Translations under genes and position numbers: made by a program
Part shown: piece by piece, positions 14,575 to 24,410 of the stretch
Numbering within the stretch: position 1 is the first letter of the stretch
Layout of the letters: each line of letters begins with the position of its first letter
Assembly (NCBI RefSeq): GCF_050948175.1
Contig: NW_027490182.1
Location: 806,001-870,000, forward strand
Length of the DNA: 64,000 nucleotides
Source: Xylocopa sonorina
Taxonomy: Eukaryota > Arthropoda > Insecta > Hymenoptera > Apidae
Reading direction: 5' to 3'
Notes under the pieces: model-generated
Seen by the model: only the letters and a program-made list of their open reading frames with translations
Told to the model about the DNA's origin: nothing
Databases searched by the model: none

Positions 14575-16327
14575 AAATGCGACACTTCCTTTCTTGGAAA
14601 TTACCTTACCAGATATCTCTGCATCGAAGCTATAGAGTTCTAATTCTCCTTAAAACGCGATATCGCACCTCATCTCTATGTCTCATGATAAGATATAATA
14701 TTCATTGCGAGGTGTTATGTATTCCTCGTCTACACTTCCAATGAATGTAAATGCAACACTTCCTTTCAAGGAAGTAGCGTCTCCAGATATCTACGTATCG
14801 TAGCAATAGAGTTCTAATGCTTCTTATAATGCGATATCGCATCTCATTTCTATGTTTCATGAAAAGATATAATATGCATTGCGAATTGTCGTGTATACCA
14901 CGTATTCACATTAAAAGAATGTAAATGCGACCCTTCCGTGCTAGAAAATAGCGTCTCCAGATATCTACGAATCGTTGCAATAGAGTTCCAATGCTTCCTA
15001 AAACTCGATATCGCATCTGACTCCTATATTTCATGATAAGATATAATATCCATTGCGAAGTGTCACTCATTCCTCGTATTCACTTCAAATGAATGTAAAT
15101 GCGACACTTCCTTCCTAGGAAATAGCGTTTGCTGATGTCTACGTATCGAAGTAATAGTGTACTAATGCTTCTTAAAGCGCGATATCGCGTCCCATTTCAA
15201 TGTTTCATGATAAGATACAATATTCATTGCGAAGTGTCATATATACCTCGTATTCACATCTAAAGAATGTAAAAGCGACACTTCCTAGCTAGGAAATAGC
15301 GTCTCCAGATATCTACGTATCGTAGCAATGGAGTTCTAATGCTTCTTATAACGCGATATCGCATCTCATTTCTATGTTTCACGATAAGCTACAATATCCA
15401 TTGCGAAATGTTATGTATACCTCGTCTGCACTTCAAAGGAATGTAAATGACACACTTCCTTTCTAAGATATAGCGTTTCCATATGTCTACGAATCGAAGA
15501 AGTAGAGTTCAAATGGTTCTTAAAACGCGATATCGCATTTCATTTCTGGGTTTCAAGATAAGTTATAATATTCATTGCGAAGTATTATGTATACCTCGAC
15601 TACACTTCCAAAGATTGCAAATACCACACTGCCTTGCTAGGAAATAGCGTTTCCAGATGTCTGCGGATCCAAGCAATAGAGTTCTAATACTGCTTAAAGT
15701 GCGATATCGCATCTCATTTCTACGTATCATGATAAGATGCAATATTCTTTGCGAAGAGCTATGTGGACCTCGTATACACTTCAAAAAAATGTGAAGGCCA
15801 CACATCCTTGCTAGGAAATAGTGATCTCTGATGTCTACGTACCCAAGCAATAGGGTTCCACTGCTTCTTAAAACGCGATATCGCATATCAATTCTAAGTC
15901 ACATGATAAGATGTAATTTCAATGCAACGCGTTATGTATATCTCCTCTACACTTCAAATGAATGTAAATGGATCACGTCCTTGCTACGGTATATCGTTTC
16001 TATATCTGAAGGTTTAGAAGCAATAGAGTTCTAATGCTTCGTAAAACGCGGCTGCTCATCTTACTTCTATATTTCATGATAAGATGTAATATTCATAGCA
16101 TCGCGTTATGTTTATCTGCTTCTGCATATGAATTGAGTGTGAACCCTACACTTTCTTGCCCGGGGATAGCGTTTCTAGATGTCCAGGTGCCTAAGCATTT
16201 AATTTGTCATGCTTCATGCACCTCAATATTGCATTTCATATAAACAGTTCAAAGTAAGTTAGAATGTTGTAATGCTCTATGCATCGCATTTTGCTTATCT
16301 GCTTTTGTGCTTTATAATGCTCAGGGA
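14575..16327 (-). repeat. 174-bp satellite, - orientation, decaying to array edge
   Basis: The same satellite as the left array but reverse-complemented (reads TGCGACACTTCC, then CTACGTATCG, GAGTTCTAATGCTTCTTAAAACGC, GATATCGC and TTCATTGCGAAGTG). It starts immediately after the family S element. Monomers belong to the edge variant (TGTTATGTATACCTCGTCTACACTTC) and get progressively more degenerate. From about 16.0 kb only traces are left (CTAGATGTCCAGG, CTTCATGCACC, GCATTTCAT) before the LTR fragment begins. ORFs here are chance products of the repeat. Confidence 0.9.
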
Positions 16328-17064
16328 TGGGAGAAGGTTCTCAACCATCCTTAACCCCCTAAAGAGAAGTCAAAAGTCCAGCGGCCGTGCAGGTGGGCCA
16401 TGGGAGCGCGGCGCGCGAGGCGCTACGCAATTTAAATGATCAGGAGGATACCCTCAGGGACACCCAAGGGGGCGAGAAGAGGAAATCGCCGAAATCCACT
16501 GATCGATGGACTCGAACAATACCGAAGCCTACAGCCCACTCCACCAAGGAGCCCCGAGGAGGATGCAGGAGACCCGAGGACCACCAGCGAATTCAAGGAA
16601 CCTGAAGAAGAGAACGTGAGAGCTTATTCGCTAAAGCGTCCCATTTCTTGTGTCGCATATTGTATATTGTATCTTATATCGTGAAGCGAGTTATGATACC
16701 CGGTAATTTGCGGCGTGTTGCGTAGTTTCCCGTAGCCCTTCTTAGTTAAACCCACGTCGAGACCATAAATAAACATGCCGTGACTTCAGTATCTCGCGAC
16801 CTGAGTGTGTGTACTTGGCTAGGCGTAGTCGAGAGGAGGAGCATTTCGAAGTTTCAAGGGTTGTTCCGCCCCAGGGTTCCCGGGGTCGTGTAGTCTATCC
16901 CTTTGCTACTTTCTGAGCAGCTGGCGCCCAAGAAAAGTTTTACGTGAGCGGATACCTTGGAACGATAGATCGCTTTAGATTGAAGTACGTTTTACACCTT
17001 AAAGCGTTTAGATAATTAACCCCTTCGAGCTTCCCTGACTTACTATATATAGGTTTCCGTCACA
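16328..17064 (+). mobile_element. Partial LTR, family G (copy A, left arm)
   Basis: About 740 bp from a mutated TGGGAGAAGG (TGTGAGAAGG in the other copies) to CCGTCACA. It aligns with the last two thirds of the complete solo LTR at 58066-59401 (reverse strand), sharing for example the GCGGCGCGCGAGG region, CAATACCGAAGC, CGCTAAAGCGTCCCATTT and CTACTTTCTGAGCAGCTGGCGCC. It is truncated on its left side, where it abuts degenerate satellite. ATAAATAAAC at about 16766 could be a polyadenylation signal in the sense direction. No coding domain is present; the two overlapping 72-82-codon ORFs are not conserved as protein. Confidence 0.7.
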
Positions 17065-18141
17065 ACTAATAGGAACCATCACTTTACATAGATATATAGA
17101 ACACACATAGTTTTAAACGTAGAACTGAGAATTTGAGAACTTACTTTGAAACGTTAGTAGTGAGAAATTCCATCGGATTTTATAGAAATTCAGAACTTAC
17201 TTGCTATGAAACATTGGCAGATAAGGGCCATCGCGTTGCTTAGAACTTTAGAACTTGCTTACTTCAACAAAGATTTCTATTGGCTTCGTCCGTTCTTTTA
17301 GAAGAGTTTTTGATAAACCACATACTTTTCACGCTTCTGATATCTTTGAAAGTTCGCGAGATGTAATCGTTTAAGTTTTAAAATGATTACTTAGTGTGGA
17401 TTATTATTTAGTAACTCGCTCATAAACGAGTCTGCATAGGATTTAATCCATAAGTTTTTAAGCCTGGAATTTATGCAGTTATTTCTTATTCACTTATTGC
17501 TCAAACGACAAAGATTCTGACCACTTCAAAATGGTTGACTTTCATCAATTTTCTTAAAAATTGAAATACTGCCCAACTGCTTGCATTAAAGACTGTAATT
17601 AAAGCTTTCGAAACATTTTACCTCTTATAGATGAATTCTGGAATTGAAATTGAATGTTTGACTTTTCTAGCTCCTGTTTAGACATCTTTCTATTGGAATG
17701 TTCAAGTATTTTTTCATATTCGTAATTATTAAAAATGTTTTACTTGATTCTTTTATTTAATATTTAGAATTTTCTGAGAAATATTTTTTATCGTAATGAA
17801 CTATATAATTGCAATTATAATTCTTTATGAAATAATAATAACAGAAAGGTATGTATCCATTCTTGTAGTTTTGTAAAGAGTATTTAATCTTACTATTTAA
17901 AATGAAACATTGAGATCTGTTTACAATCTAATGGAATTTAATTACCTTTTGATTCAAATTCACAATGATAATCTTCCATAGGTCAACAATTTTGTGAGCT
18001 GTCCTCAGGAATCCGCAGCTCAGTACTTATAAATTGAACGACACAAAGAACAGCCTAACCAAACGTATTCGAACCGATTTTTCAATACTAATCTTATCAT
18101 GCTTAACTTATGCTGCAAACTATTGAAATGCCCTTCGAAAA
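17065..18141. other. AT-rich low-copy DNA, no gene seen
   Basis: A non-satellite AT-rich stretch with no ORF of note. It is collinear with 62017-63089 on the opposite strand. It lies just upstream of the pseudogene and could contain its promoter; CTTATAAATTG near 18026 is a weak TATA-like candidate only. Confidence 0.6.
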
Positions 18142-19314
18142 GTGTTTATTCACAGTGAAGTAAACGGTAAGTATTACGCCTTCCACCACTGTTTACAATA
18201 CGTATGTTTCATTTACTATCAAAACCGTGAGTATTATCGCCTTTCTTTACTTTCTGTAACCTTCAATGCCTTCATGTTACAGATCGTTAAACTTGCTTTA
18301 AAATGCTCTATCGTATTACGGAAGAATGGACATACCAATTCATTTTAAAAAATGAAGGTAACCTTCATATGTCCAACATAACTCCACTTACAAAAAAACT
18401 ATTTTCATCAACGGATGGCCCCTTTGTACTATGCAATTTTATATTGGCAAAAACTTCTATGAAACTTATAGTTTCGTGGATATCTGAGGTGCTAATTATT
18501 ACTGCACAATCCCTGTATATTGTTATGGATGTGTCCAACAAGGCAACGATGAACAGAGTTAAATTTAATATTATGATGTTTATTATTTTACTTATAGTAT
18601 ATTTGTTTTTCTGGAATTTTGCCAAAAAACAATGTTCACGATGTCGACAGATGAATATATTTGCCTTAGAATTACAAGAGCCAACAATTTCGAAAGTAGA
18701 ATATTTCTTTACTTCGCTAACCTAATCATTGCAAACGTTAAGTAAAGTGCGTGCCTTTCAAAGCAGTCAGATGCAAATTACGATACAACGTTTCCAAGAA
18801 ATGGTACGTGCCACTGTTTTTTAATTTCCGTTTATTTAATCAAAGGAAATTTAATTGAAATATCCGCAAAATTTGAGGACAAAAGGTTATTGTAATTTTA
18901 CGCAACATATATGATGGTGATAAAGGATAAGTATACGGAACTGAAAATGGAAAGTAGCGAGCAGAAAAAGAAACTGATGGAGCTACAAAGTAGATTGATA
19001 CATCCGTCAAATGATGATTCTAGGTTAATAAAATCTGTTAATTAAAGAACTATTGCAAAAATCAAGTATAATCAATATTACTTCTGCTCAAAGGCTATAA
19101 TAGAATTGGACCGAAATGGATACAAAACAGGCAATTATATCTATACGTTCTATTCTATGCAAAGGCAAATATTTCAAAGAGAAAAGATGTGTTACTTACA
19201 AATTACTTATGTTCCTAGATATCTCACTAATTCAGGCTTCTTGTCTTGCAGAACTTATCATTCATGTAACATGTAAAGGGGTCGAAGAATAGTAAAAGAT
19301 TTTTATATTTCATA
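18142..19314 (+). pseudogene. Degenerate Zip3/RNF212/Vilya-like RING-coiled-coil gene (left copy)
   Basis: Three exon-like blocks in order. Block 1 (about 18142-18226) encodes an IHSEVN...FHHCLQYVCFIYY stretch that resembles the first half of a RING finger with several zinc ligands lost, and it starts with GTG, not ATG; a GTGAGT donor follows. Block 2 (about 18598-18803) encodes CSRCR, then LQEPTISKVEY and RAFQSSQMQITIQRF, ending at a GTACGT donor. Block 3 starts at 18926 after AAAG with DKYTELKMESSEQKKKL, a coiled-coil-like segment. Zip3-type proteins (RNF212, Drosophila Vilya) have a RING, a short linker with FQ-rich helix, then a coiled coil, and act as SUMO/ubiquitin E3 factors at meiotic crossovers. 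This copy has an extra A in block 2 (frameshift), a TAA within ...TSLT, and a TAA after KSVN. Exon phase between blocks 1 and 2 does not join cleanly. Family assignment is by eye. Confidence 0.5.
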
Positions 19315-20732
19315 GCCTCACTTGATGCGTCGATTCGATCACGTAAAATATCGGACATTAATTGCATCTACATCTTCAGACCTTAAATATATAATTGCAA
19401 CAACATATTTAATAGCGTTTTAATAACATTTTTCTAATTGTTTATATCTATGTCCAATAAATATATATTAATCGAATAAGTTGCTTTACCAAAGAATAAA
19501 AGTATCTGAGGCTTACAAATCGGAGCATTACATAACAAACGTGCATCACATATATAATATTACATGTAACAAAAGATGAAGACCAAAAAGATCGTATATA
19601 AGTTGAATCCACAATGCGGTCATAGAGATACAGAAACGGCAAAAATTCCAAACAATAATTTAAAAAATTCAAAAAGGGGGGAGTGAAAATCCATCTCCTT
19701 GACGATGATAAGGAACAAGTCTGCCTCATGCACTACAATATCCCAAACAGCCAGCGATTGGCACGCCAATGACAACGGATGGAACGAATTCCGTGACAGA
19801 ACTGTGCTAACAAAGTGCTCCTACTCAGCTTTCGAAATGGCATACTGTTAGTACTGGGGCGGCATTCGTATCACGGCACTATTAAAGCACCGAGATATAG
19901 CACACGGGCTACACGGCCGTGACAATGACACTATCAGCTCACCATAGCTACACGCGTGGCTGTGGCGTAGGCACACATTTACTAATGGGGAAGCTGTTTC
20001 CATAAAAATTATAAGCAAATATGAAAAATGACAAAACTGTGCAATTTATTTATTTTGATTCCAATATAGATACACCGGCACAAAACAAAGATATAAGAAC
20101 TCGATTTTATTATTTTCTATAAACTAGCTCGATAGGGCGATTTTTTCCATAAAGTCGATAATTACTTTGTCATAAAAATATATACACTTATTTTATATAT
20201 ATTTTCTTCAATTTATTGTTACACATTCATGCAATTGAGGGTTACATTAAATACGATGACAGCATGTTATTTCAAAAATTACACAAGGCGAAGTTAGGGA
20301 CGCAACAGCATGAATTTTTATTTTATAAGTAATATTTTTTTTATAAATAATATTTTTAGTCTATGATGGATTGAAAGAAATAAAAAAATCTAACGGTTCT
20401 AATTTGTATGAAAGCACAGGTTCCCCAATGCCAAATATGATCCTGCGTCATAGCTGAGGAGATTCATGAATGGAGCGATGATACGCGTGTCACCATGGTG
20501 CTGGTGCTGCGCGATTCGCTTGTCTAGAACATGCTGGTAACACGTTCTGGCATTTTAGTCAACGAATCCGGTCACAGATGACTACGAATCAGTTGACACT
20601 CCTCGGAAGTTGCAACATAGTGCCGGCATGGTGTCGATATCATCTTGCCGTTTGTTATCTGGGATGCTTTTTAGTGCATTATTCGGAATTGAATTTGAAC
20701 ACATAGCTACTTAATCGCAAATTTGTATGTAC
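19315..20732. other. AT-rich low-copy DNA, no gene seen
   Basis: Non-satellite DNA collinear with 59402-60844 on the other strand. A 93-codon ORF on the minus strand (19448-19729) is not preserved at similar length in the other arm and looks non-coding. The arms differ here by indels: the left arm has extra sequence near 20470-20530 that the right lacks, and the right arm has about 80 extra bases near 59690-59780. It ends at TGTAC next to TGTGACGTGG, the start of the LTR fragment. Confidence 0.6.
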
Positions 20733-21190
20733 TGTGACGTGGTGAAGTCACAAGGTTCGCTCACCCCCCCCCCCCCCCTTCTTCGGTTAGACTAGCTCGC
20801 AGGTCACCACCCATGCGAGAAGCGCGACACGGACCATCGCGATAGCTGTATTTGCGAGGAGCGTGAAATACACGATGGTAAAACATTCCACCCCCCCCCC
20901 CCCCCCGTTCGTTTCTCTCTCTCCATTCGACGGATTAGACTGGCGAGCTGATGGAAGAAGCGACCCATAAGACGCCTCATTGGAGGATAATAAGACCGTA
21001 GGTTTGCGGAAGGGCTGTGCGCCGAGGTAGCGTGACGGGCTCGACGGCGGAGAAGTCGGGAAGTGAGCAAGAAGAGACCCTGAAGCCCGAAGGATAGGTA
21101 CCAGAGCTCTGCAACGATAAGACCGCTGCCATAGTCCATGGAGACAAACAGGATGGTTCTCGGGTGTGAGAAGGACCTCTACCCCTCCCC
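20733..21190 (+). mobile_element. Truncated family G LTR, 5' portion with two C-runs
   Basis: This matches the right end of the complete solo LTR (58952-59401, reverse strand), starting TGTGACGTGG and reaching TGTGAGAAGGACC at 21165. It is then cut off at 21190, where + satellite begins in mid-monomer. Two homopolymer runs of 15 C (20764-20778) and 16 C (20891-20906) lie inside. ORFs of 81-111 codons here overlap in several frames, run through the homopolymers and are not believable proteins. The abrupt end marks a rearrangement breakpoint. Confidence 0.65.
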
Positions 21191-22827
21191 ATTAGAACTC
21201 TATTGCTTCGATACCTAGACATCTGGAAACGCTATACCCTAGCAAGGAAGTGTTGCATTTACATTCTTTTGACGTGTAGACGAGAATACATGACACTTCG
21301 CAATGAATATTATATCTTATCATGAAAAATAGAAATGAGATGCGATATCGCGTTCTAAGAAGCATTCGAACTTTATTGCTTCGATAGGTAGACATCCGGA
21401 AACGCTATTTCTTAGCCAGGATGTGTCGCATTTACTTTCGTTTGAAGTGTATGCGAGGTATACATGACACTTCGCAATGAAGATTATATCTTATCATGAA
21501 GCATAGAAATGAGAGACGATATCGCGTCTTGAGAAGCATTAGAACTCTAATGCTACGATACTTATACATCTACAAACGCTATTTCCTAGCAAGGAAGTGT
21601 TGCATTTACATTCATTTGAAGTGTAGGCGAGGTATGCAAGCAACTTCCCAATGAATATTATATCTTATCATAAAACATAGAAATGAGATGCGATATCGCG
21701 ATCTAAGGAGCATTAGAACGCTATTGCTACGATACGTAGACATCTGAAAACGCTATTTCCTACCAAGCAATAGTCGCATTTACATTCTTTTGGAGTGAAT
21801 ACGAGGAATACATGACACTTCGCAGTGAATATTATATCTTATCATGTAACAAAGGATTCAGATGCGATATCGCGTTTTAAGAAGCATTAGATCCCTATTG
21901 CCTCGATGCGCAGATATCTGCAAACGCTATTTCCTAGCATGGAGGTGTCGCACTTACGTTCTTTTGAAGTGAATACGAGGTATACATGACACTTGGCAAT
22001 GAATATTATATCTTATCACGAAACATATAAATGAGATGAGATATCGCGATTTAAGTAGCATTAGAACTCTATTGCTACGATACGTAGACATCTGCAAATG
22101 CTATTTCATACCAAGCAATAGTCGCATTTACATTCTTTTGTAGTGAATACGAGGTATACATGACACTTCGCATTGAAAATTATATCTTATCACGAAACAT
22201 AGAAATGAGATGAGATATCGCGATTTATGTAGCATTAGAACGCTACTGCTACGATACGTAGACATCTGCAAACGCTATTTCCTAGCAAGCAATAGTCGCA
22301 TTTACATTCTTTTGAAGTGAATACGAGGTATACATGACACTTCGCAGTGAATATTATATCTTATCATGAAACATTGAAATGAGGAGGGATATCGCGTTTT
22401 AAGAAGCGTAAGAACCCTATTGCTTCGATACGTGGACATCTGCAAATGCTATTTCCTATAGAACGGGAATGTCGCATTTACATTAATATGAAGTGTATGC
22501 GAGATATAGGTGACACATCACAATGAATATTATACCTTATCATGAAACATAGAAATGAGAAGTGGTATCGCCTTTTAAGAAGCATTGGAACTCTACGGCT
22601 AGGATGCGTAGACATCTGCAAACTCTATTTCCTAGCCAGCAAGTGTCGCATTTACATTCTTTTGAAGTGAATACGAGGTATACATGACACTTCGCAATGG
22701 ATATTATAGCTTATCATGAAACATTGAAATGAGACGCGATATTGCGCTTTAAGAAGCATTAGTACTCTATTGCTACGATACAGAGATATCTGGGAACGTA
22801 ATTTCCTAGAAAGGAAGTGTCGCATTT
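21191..22827 (+). repeat. 174-bp satellite, + orientation (array 2, short)
   Basis: About nine monomers on the + strand beginning in mid-monomer at ATTAGAACTCTATTGC directly after the truncated LTR. The first three or four monomers are edge-type (GTGTAGACGAG) and later ones core-type (GTGAATACGAG). The last monomer stops at GTCGCATTT where the family S element begins. Confidence 0.92.
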
Positions 22828-24410
22828 TGTGACGTCAGGCGTACCGCCTGCCACCCATCAACCTCTTCGCACCCCCCAGCATCAACCCCTGGACGCATGC
22901 AACCAGCCAAACTCGCCTGCAGAACCAGCAACTGGAAGTGTTCGCGCGCGCATACCTGCACGAGCTCAGTCACACCGAGTTCCGCTGCCTCACTCGCACA
23001 GCCGAGTATACCTGTCTCGCTCGTACCGGGCACCAGTGTCTCACTCGCACCACCGAGTATACCTGTCTCGCCCGCACCAAGGACGGGCAGCCCTATCTCC
23101 CTCGCACCGAGGATTCCGTCCTGCAGGAAGACGTAGCCGCAGCCCATCACCTGAATGGGGTCTTTTCCAATTCGGGGAACAGGATCTGCTAGAACCTATA
23201 TATTACTTCTAAGCTAGGACATACATACCATATCATGACGCATATATAAGAATTCCTAGATCTAAGTTACACTAAGTAAGATGCGTCCGGCCAGCGGCAT
23301 GCGCCGCTAGCCCCACCACGAGCCGCGGGTCCCCACTCGCTGGACCGCGCGCTCTCCGCCTCGAGACGCGAGTCCCACACTCGCGGGACCGCGATCTCCC
23401 TACCACGAGCGTCCGCGACCGTAGCGCCCCGCGAACCGAGGAGGTCAAAGACGCGTCTCCAGAGCACACACTCTGACTCGAGATCTCCTACCGAGGAGTC
23501 GAAACCTCTAGTTCTAGATCGTTAGCCACCTCAATGTGGGGTTCAGGCATCGTATTTCTATTTCCATTTTATCGTAGTCTTAGTCTTAGAATAATTCCAG
23601 TTCTTGTATACTTTAAACCTAGAATATATTTTATTTTTACTTTTACTATATCCAAGTACAAGTTCTTTTACCAAGTCTACTATTTCCACATCCATTAATT
23701 TTATCAAGTGTTTATAATACTAGTTCTACTTTTAACATTACATTTAACTACGAATTCTTCCACGGGTTCTTCCATACAACTGGGGTTGATCTTCATCAAA
23801 TTGAAGAAGTATAGAAATCGGCTTTGTGACGTTGAGACCGCCGCTTATCCCTCAGATCTTAGTCGAAAGTACAGAAAAACCTAGTGAATGAATCGTGCTT
23901 CCGGTTTGCGAAGAACGCGACGTGCGAGTAGGAAGAATTTCATACGATCACTTGTGCGTGAATATTTGGAGGGCGTTCCGAGAGTCCTCGTATACCAGCG
24001 ACCTGCCTTCGCACCAGCCCAGACGCCGCTTTCCGAAGCGACCGTCGACGCTTCCGATTCAGACACCACGACGCATCACGGCGATTCTGTCACATTCAGC
24101 ATCATCGCTGAATTACGACCGCCGTCCTCCTCTTCGCTGGCGACTGATCGAGATTTCCGTAGCAGCCAACAGAACGAAATCCGCTACGATCCCAGCGAAC
24201 GATCCTCCACGCCGTTTCTACGTACAAATCGAGAGAGACGTCATCGAAAGGTAGGGTCATTCCCTTATTATCGCGAGTGTTTTCGCTAGCGTCGCGTCAG
24301 CCGAAATTGTCGGCCCCGGTCTTAACGCGTTCCCGCGGACCGAATTACAGAAAAATAGGCTCGTGTCGTAAAGCCTCCGGAGCAACGGAAAATTGTTTCA
24401 CCTGAAGCGA
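22828..24410 (+). mobile_element. LTR-like element, family S, copy 2
   Basis: A 1.58-kb block from TGTGACGTCAGG to a mutated CCTGAAGCGA (CCGGACGTGA in copy 3). It holds a GC-rich region with a 51-bp minisatellite (GAGTATACCTGTCTCGC at 23004 and 23055), a TATATAAG box at 23243, a second GC-rich region, an AT-rich stretch and a 133-codon ORF at 23888-24289 that is intact here and in copy 1. The encoded protein is basic at its N-terminus (RRTRRASRKNFIRSLVREY) and has no recognised domain. Flanking satellite is + on the left and - on the right. The junctions are the same as in copies 1 and 3, so the copies probably spread by segmental duplication and not by separate insertion. Confidence 0.65.
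23243..23250 (+). promoter_or_regulatory. Putative LTR TATA box, family S copy 2
   Basis: TATATAAG followed by AATTCCTAGATC, conserved in all three copies of the element at the same relative place. Confidence 0.35.

Larger units (their letters stand above)
16155..21190 (+). repeat. Left arm of a >5-kb inverted repeat
   Basis: This arm is the reverse complement of 58952-64000. The match runs through degenerate satellite, the partial LTR, the low-copy segment with the pseudogene, and the GC-rich LTR fragment, and it stops at 21190 where satellite on + begins abruptly. Paired coordinates sum to about 80,135-80,160, which shows collinearity with only small indels. The arms differ by scattered substitutions, indels of tens of bases (around 20.4-20.55 kb versus 59.6-59.8 kb), and C/G-run length. 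The intervening loop is about 37.8 kb. The match probably continues past the right end of the window. Confidence 0.9.

Noticed and set aside
14190..14635. Overlapping ORFs of 79-131 codons in the family S element (also at 22.8-23.2 and 50.7-51.1 kb)
   Set aside because: Four frames are open at once because the 51-bp minisatellite and GC-rich sequence lack stops; the low-complexity proteins resemble no family.
16919..16932. TGGCGCCCAAG as a retroviral-type primer binding site next to an LTR
   Set aside because: In the complete solo LTR the corresponding sequence lies inside the element, about 200 bp before its CCGTCACA end, and the target duplications place the LTR ends elsewhere. It is also mutated to TGGCGCGCAA there.
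18365..18625. Odorant- or gustatory-receptor fragment (hydrophobic ORF on the minus strand and its plus-strand counterpart)
   Set aside because: Hydrophobicity comes from AT-rich sequence; no receptor motif is present, and the stretch overlaps the CAGGGTG-type insertion and block 2 of the RING gene relic.
19448..19729. 93-codon ORF in the low-copy segment
   Set aside because: In the other arm the frame is not kept at the same length, and the composition is that of AT-rich non-coding DNA.
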